This document shows, one piece after another, positions 35,602 to 44,310 of a stretch of DNA of 64,000 bases. Both the position numbers and the translations under genes were made by a program. Below the pieces are notes generated by a model, which had not been told where the DNA came from, searched no databases, and was given only the letters and a program-made list of their open reading frames with translations. Numbering within the stretch: position 1 is the stretch's first letter; every line of letters begins with the position of its first letter. The stretch comes from Enterococcus montenegrensis (GTDB taxonomy: Bacteria > Bacillota > Bacilli > Lactobacillales > Enterococcaceae). The stretch spans positions 1,534,501 through 1,598,500 of the forward strand of contig NZ_CP120467.1 in NCBI RefSeq assembly GCF_029983095.1, written 5' to 3'.

Positions 35602-36453
35602 ATGCTAACGCTTGCTTCAGTTAAAAATTTAATTTCACACCAATTTCCCCAATGGCAAGATCTCGAGATTACCTTTGTCAAAAATAGCGGACATGATAAC
35701 CAAACCTTTCATTTGGGTCAAAATATGACAATCCGCCTGCCACGTTCAGCAAAATATGAACCGCAAATAAAAAAAGAAAGTATTTGGCTACCTGTCTTAG
35801 CTAAACACTTGAGTTTTCATATTCCAACACCACTTGGTTTAGGCCATCCTAGTGTCTTATATCCTTCTTTTTGGTCAGTCAACCAGTTCATCTCCGGAGA
35901 AACACTTACAAGAAAAAACGTTGCCAATCTTTCTTTATTGGCCTTGGACTTAACTAAATTTTTAGTGGAGTTGCAAAAAGTACCTATTACAACTGCACCA
36001 GCTGCAGGAAATCACAATTTTTTTAGAGGTGCCAATCCTAGTGTTTATCATGACGAAGTTATAAGTACTTTCACCACTTTGCAAAACGATTTACCCGTAA
36101 AGCAATTAGAAAAAATTTGGCTAAATGCCATTACTTCTTCTTGGGAACACGCACCTGTTTGGCTTCACGGCGATATCGCACCAGGAAATTTGATTGTACA
36201 AAAAGGTCGACTTCATGGCGTCATTGATTTTGGCATCATGGCCGTTGGCGACCCTGCTTGTGATTACGCTATGGCTTGGAGCTTTTTTGAAAAAGAGAGC
36301 CGCTCGGTTTTTCTCGCAAATTTAGATGAAGAGCTCATAAATCGGGCCAAGGGCTGGGCACTTTGGAAAGCACTGATAACCTATCGTAATCCAAATACGA
36401 AAATTGCAGCAAATTTTATTAGATTCAAAATAACTGATAGACTTCTCATTTAG
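35602..36453 (+). CDS. Aminoglycoside phosphotransferase (APH) family protein
   Basis: A 283-residue kinase-fold protein after AAAGGAGAACCCC. WLHGDIAPGNLIVQKG is the catalytic loop (Asp and Asn) and GVIDFGIMAVGDPACDYA the metal-binding DFG-like motif; FVKNSGHDNQTFHLG near the N-terminus suits the nucleotide loop. The family includes aminoglycoside and macrolide kinases but also many housekeeping small-molecule kinases. It lies directly beside the element's right end but outside the repeats, so it is chromosomal. Substrate unknown. Confidence 0.85.
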   Translation: MLTLASVKNLISHQFPQWQDLEITFVKNSGHDNQTFHLGQNMTIRLPRSAKYEPQIKKESIWLPVLAKHLSFHIPTPLGLGHPSVLYPSFWSVNQFISGETLTRKNVANLSLLALDLTKFLVELQKVPITTAPAAGNHNFFRGANPSVYHDEVISTFTTLQNDLPVKQLEKIWLNAITSSWEHAPVWLHGDIAPGNLIVQKGRLHGVIDFGIMAVGDPACDYAMAWSFFEKESRSVFLANLDEELINRAKGWALWKALITYRNPNTKIAANFIRFKITDRLLI

Positions 36454-36510
36454 AAAATGTCATTTCTGTCGAATATCACAAGTTATGTTATACTAAAAAA
36501 GGTGATATTC

Positions 36511-36603
36511 ATGCGAAAATTTCTTGCAGGATTATGGACTTTCTTTTTATATCTCATTTTATTTTTATTTGTAATTGGTATTTTAATTTTAATTTTCAGA
36601 TGA
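36511..36603 (+). CDS. 30-residue hydrophobic membrane peptide
   Basis: MRKFLAGLWTFFLYLILF starts a single transmembrane helix that fills most of the peptide, ending IFR. The ATG is preceded by AAAGGTGAT at suitable spacing. Its stop codon runs into the ribosome-binding site of the next gene (TGAAGGAG), so the two look cotranslated. Positive N-terminus and hydrophobic body suit a small regulatory membrane protein or a type I toxin-like peptide; no antisense RNA is evident. I cannot name a family. Confidence 0.55.
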   Translation: MRKFLAGLWTFFLYLILFLFVIGILILIFR

Positions 36604-36616
36604 AGGAGCGAAGCAT

Positions 36617-36904
36617 ATGGAAATCTTTGGAAATCAAGCTGCTTTTTTGGAGGACTACAAACGAATTGTTAAGACTAAAGATATGACTGACGAAATGATC
36701 ATAGATAAAGTAGCCGAATCATTGCCTACTGCACCTAATTTCCAAATTATTGCAACTAGCGATGAAACAAAACTAGGCCAACGAATTTGTTTTCCTTTCA
36801 AACAAGAAATTTGTTCTACTGATCCAGATGGCGTTGTCACAACACGCTACATCTATGTCGGTTCACCTTTTGAATTAGATACAAAAACTGACGAACAACC
36901 TTAA
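36617..36904 (+). CDS. Conserved hypothetical protein, 95 residues
   Basis: A soluble 95-residue protein after GAAGGAGCG. It begins MEIFGNQAAFLEDYKRIVKT and has two cysteines (positions 60s and 70s), KQEICSTDPDGVV, and an acidic tail. I do not recognise it. It follows the 30-residue membrane peptide by 13 bases, and a strong terminator ends the unit. Confidence 0.65.
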   Translation: MEIFGNQAAFLEDYKRIVKTKDMTDEMIIDKVAESLPTAPNFQIIATSDETKLGQRICFPFKQEICSTDPDGVVTTRYIYVGSPFELDTKTDEQP

Positions 36905-36978
36905 AAAAACAAGGATATGTTTTCTTGCAAGTGCTAGTTATTTCTGGCAACTTACTTGAAACATATCCTTGTTTTTTT
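36904..36978. terminator. Bidirectional terminator
   Basis: AAACAAGGATATGTTT and AAACATATCCTTGTTT form a 16-bp stem with T runs on both sides, serving the hypothetical gene and the convergent ABC transporter operon. Confidence 0.85.
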
Positions 36979-36980
36979 AT

Positions 36981-37715
36981 TTAGGATAAAACTTTTGATA
37001 AAAAATCAGCGGTCCGTTTATTTTGCGGATGATCAAAAATTTCTGTCGGTGTTCCTTCTTCTCGAATAATTCCTTCGTCCATAAACAAGACACGATCGCC
37101 TACCTCTTTAGCAAAGCCCATTTCATGGGTAACAATCACCATTGTCATCCCTTCTTTAGCTAAGTCTTGCATAACTTGTAGAACTTCACCCACCATTTCT
37201 GGATCAAGCGCTGAGGTTGGCTCGTCAAAAAGCATGACATCTGGTTGCATGGCTAACGCTCTGGCAATAGCTATTCGTTGTTTTTGACCACCGGATAACG
37301 ACTGGGGATAGGCCATAGCCTTGTCAGCCAAGCCAACTTTTCGTAATAACTCTCGGGCAATTGTTTCAGCTTCCGCATTGGTGATGTTTTTAACTTTCCG
37401 AGGTGCTAACGTAATATTATCTAAAACCTTCATATTAGGAAATAAATTAAAATTTTGAAAAACCATCCCCATCTTTTCGCGCATTTGGTACAAATCATTT
37501 TTTGAATCGGTTATATTTTGATTTTCAAAAAATATTTCACCTTGTGTCGGCGTCTCTAATAAATTCAAACAACGTAAAAAAGTACTTTTGCCTGAACCTG
37601 ATGGCCCAATGACGACCACAACTTCTCCTTTTTGAATTTGTGTATCAATTCCTTTCAAAACCTTGTTATTTTTAAAAGACTTATGCAGACCTTTGACATC
37701 AATTAAAACAGACAT
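36981..37715 (-). CDS. Polar amino-acid ABC transporter ATPase
   Basis: A 244-residue ATPase of the GlnQ/HisP group: Walker [13 protein letters not shown] (about residues 36-47), Q-loop [10 protein letters not shown], signature [15 protein letters not shown], Walker [14 protein letters not shown] and the switch histidine in [10 protein letters not shown]. It is the third gene of a binding-protein, permease, ATPase operon. The substrate is a polar amino acid such as glutamine or cystine; sequence alone does not decide. Confidence 0.95.
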   Translation of the reverse strand: MSVLIDVKGLHKSFKNNKVLKGIDTQIQKGEVVVVIGPSGSGKSTFLRCLNLLETPTQGEIFFENQNITDSKNDLYQMREKMGMVFQNFNLFPNMKVLDNITLAPRKVKNITNAEAETIARELLRKVGLADKAMAYPQSLSGGQKQRIAIARALAMQPDVMLFDEPTSALDPEMVGEVLQVMQDLAKEGMTMVIVTHEMGFAKEVGDRVLFMDEGIIREEGTPTEIFDHPQNKRTADFLSKVLS

Positions 37716-37738
37716 ACTCCTCCTCCTTTAAATTCCAC

Positions 37739-38434
37739 TTATCGACTATAGCCAACGCCCATCTTTTGTTCCCACCAGGCCAAAATTCGCCCCGTTGAAA
37801 AAGTGATAACAAAATAAATGGCGGCTGCTACAAAATAAGGTTCCAGTGGAATATAAGAATTAGTAATAACAATTTGGGCAGTATTCATCAACTCATAAAT
37901 GCCAATTGTAGAAAGTAATGATGAATCTTTAATCAAAATAATAAACTCATTTCCCATTGGTGGTAAAATATTTCGTAAAGCTTGTGGAAAGATAACATAA
38001 CGCATTGCCTGCATCGGTTTTAACCCTAAAGAGCCTGCCGCTTCACTTTGGCCGCTGTCCACCGATTGAATGCCTCCCCGCACTATTTCAGCGACATAAG
38101 CACCCGAATTTAAGGAAATAACAATAATCCCTGGAATTAGACGAGTAAAATCTAATTTTAAAATACCAATATCAATTGTCGGTGCAGAAAAAGTTCCTTG
38201 CAACAAGACAAAACCAATCATAATTTGAATCAGCATTGGCGTGCAGCGGAATACTTCAATATAAATATTTGCCAGCCATCTTAATGGCGCTACAAAACTA
38301 AGTTTGGCCAATGCCATTAGAACTCCGATGATGGTTCCAATAATAATTGTTACTACTGAGATGATTAGCGTAATAACCGTTCCATATAAGAAATACGGAT
38401 AATATTCAGTTAAAAAAGAAAAATCCATTTTCAT
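37739..38434 (-). CDS. Polar amino-acid ABC transporter permease
   Basis: A 231-residue HisM/GlnP-type permease. It has four to five membrane segments, the motif EVFRCTPMLIQIMIGF and the EAA loop EAAGSLGLKPMQAMRYVIFP, which contacts the ATPase. Spacing to the ATPase gene is 23 bases. Its start overlaps the last bases of the (frameshifted) binding-protein reading frame. A GGGGAATG ribosome-binding stretch lies just upstream. Confidence 0.95.
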   Translation of the reverse strand: MKMDFSFLTEYYPYFLYGTVITLIISVVTIIIGTIIGVLMALAKLSFVAPLRWLANIYIEVFRCTPMLIQIMIGFVLLQGTFSAPTIDIGILKLDFTRLIPGIIVISLNSGAYVAEIVRGGIQSVDSGQSEAAGSLGLKPMQAMRYVIFPQALRNILPPMGNEFIILIKDSSLLSTIGIYELMNTAQIVITNSYIPLEPYFVAAAIYFVITFSTGRILAWWEQKMGVGYSR

Positions 38435-39252
38435 TCCCCATTTTTATTCTTTGGTTGTTTTATTTGCGATCGCTGTATTTTCATTGACATATTTTTCGAT
38501 TTCCCTGAATCAATTAATTCTTTAATAATTTTGTCAATTTCACTTTTCAAAGTATCGCTGCCTTTTTGCATTGCAATCGCATAAGCTTCATCTTCGCTAG
38601 ATTTTAAATCAATTGTCGCAAATTGCAATTCCGGATTTTGCGCTATATAAGCAGCACCTACAGTTTCCTCTACAACTAATGCATCAATTGAACCTTGTTT
38701 TACTTCTAAAATTAAATTGGGAACTTTTGCTACAGAAACAATTTGTGGGTCTTGCATTTGTTCTTTGACGATATCTTCTTGAATGGAGCCTTTTTGTGCT
38801 CCGATTTTCTTTCCTTTTAGACTGGCGATAGAATTATAGTTGGCGGCATTTTTTTTGTTAATGACAACTTTTTGAGGGGGATTATAATAGTTGGCCGAAA
38901 AGTCAAAGGATTTTTGACGTTCAGGTGTAGCAGAGATACCGGCAATACCAAGATCAACTTTACCTTCTTTTAAGGTAGCTAAGACCGCATTAAATTCCAT
39001 ATCTTCAATTTTTAATTTCACGCCTAATTTATCAGCAAGCGCTTGTGCTAAATCCATATCCGCCCCGACAATTTTATCTTTGCCATCAACCATCGTATGA
39101 AATTCAAACGGCGCAAACTCAGCAGAAGTACCAACTTTTAGTACACCACTTTCTTTAATGGCAGCCAATTTATCCTCTTCTTTTTTACCGCCACAGGCCG
39201 TTAATAAAAAACAGATCCCCACAATTGCTAAACTTGTCAAAAACTTTTTCAT
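38431..39252 (-). pseudogene. Amino-acid ABC transporter binding protein with C-terminal frameshift
   Basis: A lipoprotein: signal peptide residues 1-20 with lipobox LTAC, then the SBP_bac_3 domain (VLKVGTSAEFAPFEF, DLGIAGISATPERQKSFDFS). After DSGK the frame turns into KNMSMKIQRSQIKQPKNKNGE. Adding one base in the AAA run at 38500-38502 restores EKYVNENTAIANKTTKE and a TAA at 38444-38446, a normal end for the family placed just before the permease ribosome-binding site. So only the last 20 or so residues are affected. It may be a true variant, still partly functional, or a homopolymer read error. Confidence 0.8.
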
Positions 39253-39270
39253 CCAATCACTCCTAATAAA

Positions 39271-39308
39271 TATATATTCACTTTTAATCTCTTTATTGAG
39301 AATATATA
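39271..39308. promoter_or_regulatory. Palindrome over the ABC operon promoter
   Basis: TATATATTC (39271-39279) and GAATATATA (39300-39308) form a perfect inverted repeat. A candidate promoter, TTGAAA, 18 bases, TATATT, reads toward the binding-protein gene and its -10 lies in the upper arm. This looks like a repressor site; the regulator is unknown. Confidence 0.5.
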
Positions 39309-39499
39309 CATATTAGCACAAGGTTTTTTCAAATGCACGCTTTTTCTGAATTTTTTCACTAAAGATACGTATATTATTTCATAGCTAAATTCAACTTTTT
39401 TATCCTTATCAAATAAATCCCATTATTTCAGCATTTCCAACGAAAATAATTTCAAGAGAAATTTCCCTCAACTTTAAAATATACATTTTTTATACAAAA

Positions 39500-39547
39500 A
39501 AATAGATTTAGAACAAAAATTGCCTAATTTTCATCCTAAATCTATTT
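39500..39547 (-). terminator. Terminator after the NUDIX gene
   Basis: AAATAGATTTAG pairs exactly with CTAAATCTATTT; TTTTTTTG follows on the minus strand. The rest of the 39309-39655 gap holds one tiny possible frame at 39542-39601. Confidence 0.75.
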
Positions 39548-39601
39548 ATAATCAAACAGCAACGACTGAAAGTTTTTCAAGACACTAAAGATAAATTTCA
39601 T
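39542..39601 (-). CDS. Possible 19-residue peptide
   Basis: ATG at 39601 follows GAGGAGTAA and gives MKFIFSVLKNFQSLLFDYK, an amphipathic basic and hydrophobic peptide, stopping inside the terminator stem. A TTG-started six-codon frame just before it also has AAGGAGGT. Too short to judge by composition; listed because both ribosome-binding sites are strong and the pieces fit tightly between the NUDIX gene and its terminator. Confidence 0.25.
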   Translation of the reverse strand: MKFIFSVLKNFQSLLFDYK

Positions 39602-39655
39602 TTACTCCTCAGGATATCTCAATTACCTCCTTCAGTCTTCTATTTTCAAGCGGGT

Positions 39656-40222
39656 CTATTCTTTAAATTTTTTAGCTTTGTTCATTAGTTTGCGATAATA
39701 AGGATGCATCGCAACTTCTGCCACTGCTTGTTCTAATTTATCGGCAGCAATCCACTTCACATCGCTATTTTCATCCGGTTTAATTTGTAAATTTTGTGTT
39801 TCTGGTGCTACAAAAAGATAGGTGGTGTTGATGTGATTGTGCTCTTTAATAAATTTTCCATTTTTATAATGTGCAGGTACTGGTAAAATATCAAAAGAAA
39901 ATAACTTTTCAGTAACTACTTGATAATTTTTGATTCCCGTTTCTTCCATCAATTCTTTTTTTGCGACTTGTAATAAATCACTCATCCCATCTGCATGCCC
40001 TCCTGTCCATGCATAAGATTGATAAATATTGTGATAAATCATTAAGGTCTTATCATAGTCTGGGTTAACTACCCAAGCAGAAGACGAAAAATGATAGTCC
40101 AAATTTTCTCGCGTGAGCAAGTTTTCTTGGTATCGAATTTGTTCCATAAATAACTTCTTATCCGCAACTTCTTGTGTCGTAGCCGGTTGATAGGCTGTAA
40201 TTGCAGCGATAATTGCTTCCAT
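39656..40222 (-). CDS. NUDIX hydrolase family protein
   Basis: A 188-residue protein with a NUDIX box GGHADGMSDLLQVAKKELMEE followed by TGI. Compared with the consensus Gx5Ex7REUxEExGU, the first Glu is Ser and the Arg is Lys, while the metal-binding EE pair is intact; this GGHADG type of box is shared by a recognised subgroup. Substrate unknown. It is monocistronic, upstream of a good terminator. Confidence 0.88.
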   Translation of the reverse strand: MEAIIAAITAYQPATTQEVADKKLFMEQIRYQENLLTRENLDYHFSSSAWVVNPDYDKTLMIYHNIYQSYAWTGGHADGMSDLLQVAKKELMEETGIKNYQVVTEKLFSFDILPVPAHYKNGKFIKEHNHINTTYLFVAPETQNLQIKPDENSDVKWIAADKLEQAVAEVAMHPYYRKLMNKAKKFKE

Positions 40223-40305
40223 GGTGTACTCCTTTATAGATTTTATTTACTTGATTTTATCATATTTTTTATTTATACAGCTTCTGTCTTCATTACTATC
40301 ACCGC

Positions 40306-40350
40306 AAAAAGACGTATCATTTCCTAAAACAGGAAATGATACGTCTTTTT
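40306..40350. terminator. Terminator of the fab-acc operon
   Basis: AAAAAGACGTATCATTTCCT and its exact complement AGGAAATGATACGTCTTTTT form a 20-bp stem with a 5-base loop, overlapping the accA stop codon. Confidence 0.9.
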
Positions 40351-41131
40351 AATACTTACGGAAGCGTTCATAGCGCTCGGTCAATAAAGTTTCGACGTCC
40401 TTTTGTGCTAAGACAGTTAATTTTGCATCAAGCTCCTGCTGCATGTACTGAACTATCGTTTCTTGTGGCAAATTTATTCCCTCTTTTGTCTCGGGAATAA
40501 CTTTTTCAATTACATTTAAATCATATAATTCTTGGGCCGTAATTTTCATCAATGCAGCCGCTTCGTTAGCGCGACTACCATCTTTCCACAAAATAGAAGC
40601 AAAACCTTCCGGCGATAAAATTGCATAAATAGAATGTTCCATCATCCATACTTCATCACCCACAGCCAAGGCCAAGGCACCTCCACTACCACCTTCGCCA
40701 ATGATAATCGCAATAATCGGAACCTTCAAATCAGACATTTCCATCAGGTTTTTGGCAATTGCTTCACCTTCGCCTCTTTCTTCAGCACCGATTCCACAAT
40801 ATGCACCAGCAGTATTAATGAAAGTAATCACCGGACGCTGAAATTTTTCCGCCTGTTTCATTAACCGCAAGGCCTTACGATAACCTTCAGGATGGGGTGA
40901 ACCAAAATTGGTTTGCAAATTTTCCTGCAGATCCCGCCCTTTTTGAATCCCTATAACCGTGACCGGTTTTTTATTTAATGTCGCAATGCCACCGACCACT
41001 GCTTGGTCATCTGCAAAGAGTCGGTCCCCATGGAATCCTTCATAGTCCTCAAAAATTAAATCAAAAAATTCTAAAGCAGTCAGCCGTTCTTTGCCGCGGG
41101 CCAACTGCACAATCTCGTGAGCCGCGGTCAT
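40349..41131 (-). CDS. accA: Acetyl-CoA carboxylase carboxyltransferase alpha subunit
   Basis: AccA with AccD transfers carboxylate from biotin to acetyl-CoA, giving malonyl-CoA. The 260-residue protein lacks the long N-terminal part of E. coli AccA, as is normal in enterococci and lactobacilli. [26 protein letters not shown]-type residues form the oxyanion core ([20 protein letters not shown]). It overlaps accD by 4 bases and is the last gene of the cluster. Confidence 0.96.
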   Translation of the reverse strand: MTAAHEIVQLARGKERLTALEFFDLIFEDYEGFHGDRLFADDQAVVGGIATLNKKPVTVIGIQKGRDLQENLQTNFGSPHPEGYRKALRLMKQAEKFQRPVITFINTAGAYCGIGAEERGEGEAIAKNLMEMSDLKVPIIAIIIGEGGSGGALALAVGDEVWMMEHSIYAILSPEGFASILWKDGSRANEAAALMKITAQELYDLNVIEKVIPETKEGINLPQETIVQYMQQELDAKLTVLAQKDVETLLTERYERFRKY

Positions 41132-41994
41132 TTAGCTAACCACCCTTCTGTCGTGTGTAATTTTAACAAATATTCAATTTTATTCTTTAACTCGATACGC
41201 GGAACAATTTGATCGACAAAACCATGTTCTAACAAAAATTCTGCTTTTTGGAAGTCCTCGGGTAATTCTTGTTTAATCGTTTGTTCGATTACGCGACGAC
41301 CAGCAAAGCCAATTAGACTTTGTGGTTCTGCCAAGATAATATCCCCTTCCATGGCAAAACTCGCCGTCACGCCACCTGTTGTCGGATCTGTTAAAACCGT
41401 TAAGTAAAATAGTCCAGCATTACTATGGCGTTTTACTGCCGCTGAAATTTTTGCCATTTGCATTAGAGAAAAAATCCCTTCTTGCATTCTGGCTCCCCCC
41501 GAAGCTGTAAAAATCACTACAGGTAATCTTCTTTCAAGTGCTTTTTCAAATAGACGGGTGATTTTTTCACCGACGATTGTCCCCATACTCCCCATAATAA
41601 AATGCGGATCCATAATTCCTAGTGCTAAAGGCAGACCGTTGATTGTTGCTTCGCCGGTTAATACCGCTTCATGTAAGCCGGTTTTCTCCTGCGTCTGTCT
41701 TATTTTCTCTTTATAACCTGGAAAATTCAGTGGATCTTTAGTAAAAATATCAACGTCCCACTCATCAAAACTTTTTTCATCAATCGTAATTGCGATTCTT
41801 TCCCAAGCGCTAATTCTAAAATTATAACCACAATATGGACAGATTTTTTCTACCCCAATATCTTTGGTATAAAGCATATGTTTACAATTCGGACATTTTG
41901 CCCACAAATTATCTGGAACCTGTGGTTTTTGATTTGTCCCCTGCGTGCGGTTGGGATTGATCCGAATATATTTTTTCTTTTTGAATAAAGCCAA
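41128..41994 (-). CDS. accD: Acetyl-CoA carboxylase carboxyltransferase beta subunit
   Basis: A 288-residue crotonase-fold subunit with an N-terminal zinc finger (CPNC at about residues 34-37 and CPYC about 18 later) and the [17 protein letters not shown] block that helps hold acetyl-CoA. Works as a heterotetramer with AccA. Starts 11 bases after accC and ends overlapping accA. Confidence 0.97.
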   Translation of the reverse strand: MALFKKKKYIRINPNRTQGTNQKPQVPDNLWAKCPNCKHMLYTKDIGVEKICPYCGYNFRISAWERIAITIDEKSFDEWDVDIFTKDPLNFPGYKEKIRQTQEKTGLHEAVLTGEATINGLPLALGIMDPHFIMGSMGTIVGEKITRLFEKALERRLPVVIFTASGGARMQEGIFSLMQMAKISAAVKRHSNAGLFYLTVLTDPTTGGVTASFAMEGDIILAEPQSLIGFAGRRVIEQTIKQELPEDFQKAEFLLEHGFVDQIVPRIELKNKIEYLLKLHTTEGWLAK

Positions 41995-42005
41995 ATAAAT
42001 CCCTC

Positions 42006-43370
42006 CTATGCTTCAGGTGTCCACTCTGGTAAAAAGACAGTTTGTAAAAAGGCAGTATCATAATCACCGGCAATCACATTCGGATGAGAAATTAAATCCA
42101 TTTGAAATTCGGCGTTGGTCGTCACGCCATCTGTGACTAATTCGCCTAGTGCCCGTTGCATTTTCATTAATGCTTCAAAACGTGTTTGCCCATGAACTAT
42201 AACTTTTGCAATCATGGAGTCATAATAAGGCGGGATTGTATATCCAGAATACATCCCACTTTCAACACGTAAGCCTAGTCCACCACTAGGTAAAAAGAGG
42301 TTGTGAATTGTACCTGGAGCTGGCGCAAAATTAAAAGCAGGGTTTTCTGCATTAATTCGACATTCAATGGCATGGCCACTGATCGTTATCTCACTTTGTT
42401 TTAAAGTTAATTTTTCACCAGCGGCAATTTCCAATTGTTTTTTTACAAGATCAATCCCCGTAATCATTTCAGTAATTGGGTGTTCGACTTGAATTCGGGT
42501 ATTCATTTCCATGAAATAAAAAGAACCACTCTCATCCATTAAAAATTCAATTGTACCTGCATTACGATAGTTAACCGCTTTTGCAGCCCGTACAGCCGCT
42601 GCCCCTAATTCTGAGCGTTTTTGCTTGGAAATCACAACAGACGGTGCCTCTTCCAAAACCTTTTGATTATTACGTTGCAACGAGCAATCTCGCTCACCTA
42701 AATGAATAATATTGCCATAATCATCACCTAAAATCTGAACTTCGATATGACGAGCTGGGTAGACAATTTTTTCCAAATACATAGCATCATTACCAAAAGC
42801 TGCTTTTGCTTCTTGTTGGGCGGATTTAAAATGTTGCGGTAATTCCTCTTGTGTCATCACTTTGCGAATACCTTTACCACCACCACCTGCAGCTGCTTTT
42901 AACATTACTGGATAACCAATTTCATCAGCCAATGCCAATGCCTCAACAACAGTATCTAATGCACCTTCACTGCCTGGAATAACCGGAACGTCTGCTTTTA
43001 TCATTAGTTGTCGTGCATTAATTTTGTTTCCCATGGCATCAATCGTCTCACTTTTAGGTCCAATAAAAGTAATGTTGCATTCTTCACACATTTCAGCAAA
43101 GCGACTGTTTTCAGATAAAAAGCCAAAGCCCGGATGAATCGCTTCTGCTTTTGTGACAATTGCAGCACTTAAAATTTGTTGAACATTCAAATAAGAATCA
43201 CTGGCCTTGGCAGGACCGATACAGATTGCCTCATCTGCCATTTCGGCATGGAGTGCATTTTTATCTGCTTCAGAGTATACAGCAACCGTTTGAATTCCTA
43301 GTTCACGACACGCCCGAATAACGCGTACCGCAATTTCACCACGATTTGCAATTAAAACTTTTGAAAACAT
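42006..43370 (-). CDS. accC: Biotin carboxylase
   Basis: AccC carboxylates the biotin on AccB with ATP and bicarbonate. The 454-residue ATP-grasp protein has [20 protein letters not shown] at the N-terminus, the glycine-rich [12 protein letters not shown] loop and [14 protein letters not shown] near the metal site. Length is normal. It lies 8 bases after fabZ in the fab-acc operon. Confidence 0.98.
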   Translation of the reverse strand: MFSKVLIANRGEIAVRVIRACRELGIQTVAVYSEADKNALHAEMADEAICIGPAKASDSYLNVQQILSAAIVTKAEAIHPGFGFLSENSRFAEMCEECNITFIGPKSETIDAMGNKINARQLMIKADVPVIPGSEGALDTVVEALALADEIGYPVMLKAAAGGGGKGIRKVMTQEELPQHFKSAQQEAKAAFGNDAMYLEKIVYPARHIEVQILGDDYGNIIHLGERDCSLQRNNQKVLEEAPSVVISKQKRSELGAAAVRAAKAVNYRNAGTIEFLMDESGSFYFMEMNTRIQVEHPITEMITGIDLVKKQLEIAAGEKLTLKQSEITISGHAIECRINAENPAFNFAPAPGTIHNLFLPSGGLGLRVESGMYSGYTIPPYYDSMIAKVIVHGQTRFEALMKMQRALGELVTDGVTTNAEFQMDLISHPNVIAGDYDTAFLQTVFLPEWTPEA

Positions 43371-43378
43371 ACATTCAC

Positions 43379-43807
43379 CTATCCAATCATAAAGGTTAAT
43401 TCTGCTTCAGCAGCTTTTTTTCCATCAACATAAGCGATACCTTTGCCGATTCCAGCTGAAGATTTAACTTTTAAGATTTCAACTTCCAACATTAATGTAT
43501 CTCCAGGTACGACTTTACGACGGAATTTCGCCTTATCAATCCCACCAAAATAAGCTGTTTTTCCTTTAAAGTCTGGTAAAGAAAGTAATGCCACCGCACC
43601 TGCTTGGGCCAAGGCTTCAATAATTAATACCCCTGGCATAACCGGCTCTTGCGGAAAATGGCCTTGAAAGAAAGGCTCATTTACGGTCACATTTTTCTTA
43701 GCAACAACTTTTTTACCTTCTTCTAATTCTTCTATTCTATCAATTAATAAAAAAGGATAACGATGGGGAATAATTGCTTTAATCTCTTCAATTGTCATCA
43801 CTGACAT
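43379..43807 (-). CDS. fabZ: (3R)-hydroxyacyl-ACP dehydratase
   Basis: FabZ removes water from beta-hydroxyacyl-ACP in each elongation cycle. The 142-residue hot-dog protein has [14 protein letters not shown] and [23 protein letters not shown]-type catalytic helix (His in QGHFP and Glu in LIIEALAQ). The start at 43807 codes [15 protein letters not shown]. Enterococci often have a second dehydratase (FabN) elsewhere for unsaturated fatty acids; this copy sits in the main cluster. Confidence 0.96.
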   Translation of the reverse strand: MSVMTIEEIKAIIPHRYPFLLIDRIEELEEGKKVVAKKNVTVNEPFFQGHFPQEPVMPGVLIIEALAQAGAVALLSLPDFKGKTAYFGGIDKAKFRRKVVPGDTLMLEVEILKVKSSAGIGKGIAYVDGKKAAEAELTFMIG

Positions 43808-43810
43808 GAT

Positions 43811-44305
43811 TTAACCTTCTTTCACAACAAACAATGGCTGATTGAATTCCACCACTTGTTCATTTTCCACTAAAATTTGAACGATTTCGCCAGTAATGTC
43901 ACTGACGATCTCATTCATGACTTTCATCGCTTCAATAATGCAAAGAACTTCGCCTTTTTCCACTTTATCACCAACTTTTTTGAAAGCTGGCTGATCTGGA
44001 CCGCTTTGTAAGTAGCAGACACCTACTAATGGAGAGACAATTTCTGTACCTGTTACTTTAATATCTTCTGAAGGTGCTAGTGGTGTAATAGCGGCAGCAT
44101 CTAAAGACTCATTGTCCAAACCAAAATTTGCTGCTGGTGGCGTTGTGCCTGGTGATTTAATTTCTTGTGGGGCAGAAGTATTCTGACTTCGCACTTGTTG
44201 ATTTTTATTAAAGTACAATTCAAAGTTATTATCTTTTAAATCAAATTCCGTCAATGTAGAATGATCAAATTGTGTTAATAAGTCCTTAATTTCATTGATA
44301 TTCAC
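43811..44305 (-). CDS. accB: Biotin carboxyl carrier protein
   Basis: About 164 residues from a GTG at 44305, preceded by GGGAGG, overlapping nothing but lying 5 bases after the fabF stop. The C-terminal biotinyl domain has the acceptor lysine in CIIEAMKVMNEI. The N-terminal part (NINEIKDLLTQFDHSTLTEF) and a Pro/Ala/Ser linker are standard. A TTG 30 bases upstream would overlap fabF and has no site. Confidence 0.95.
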   Translation of the reverse strand: MNINEIKDLLTQFDHSTLTEFDLKDNNFELYFNKNQQVRSQNTSAPQEIKSPGTTPPAANFGLDNESLDAAAITPLAPSEDIKVTGTEIVSPLVGVCYLQSGPDQPAFKKVGDKVEKGEVLCIIEAMKVMNEIVSDITGEIVQILVENEQVVEFNQPLFVVKEG

Positions 44306-44310
44306 GTAAA

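Noticed and set aside
36511-36978. Type I toxin-antitoxin locus reading of the 30-residue peptide
   Set aside because: No divergent or antisense promoter and terminator pair typical of the RNA antitoxin is visible, and a normal gene is coupled downstream.
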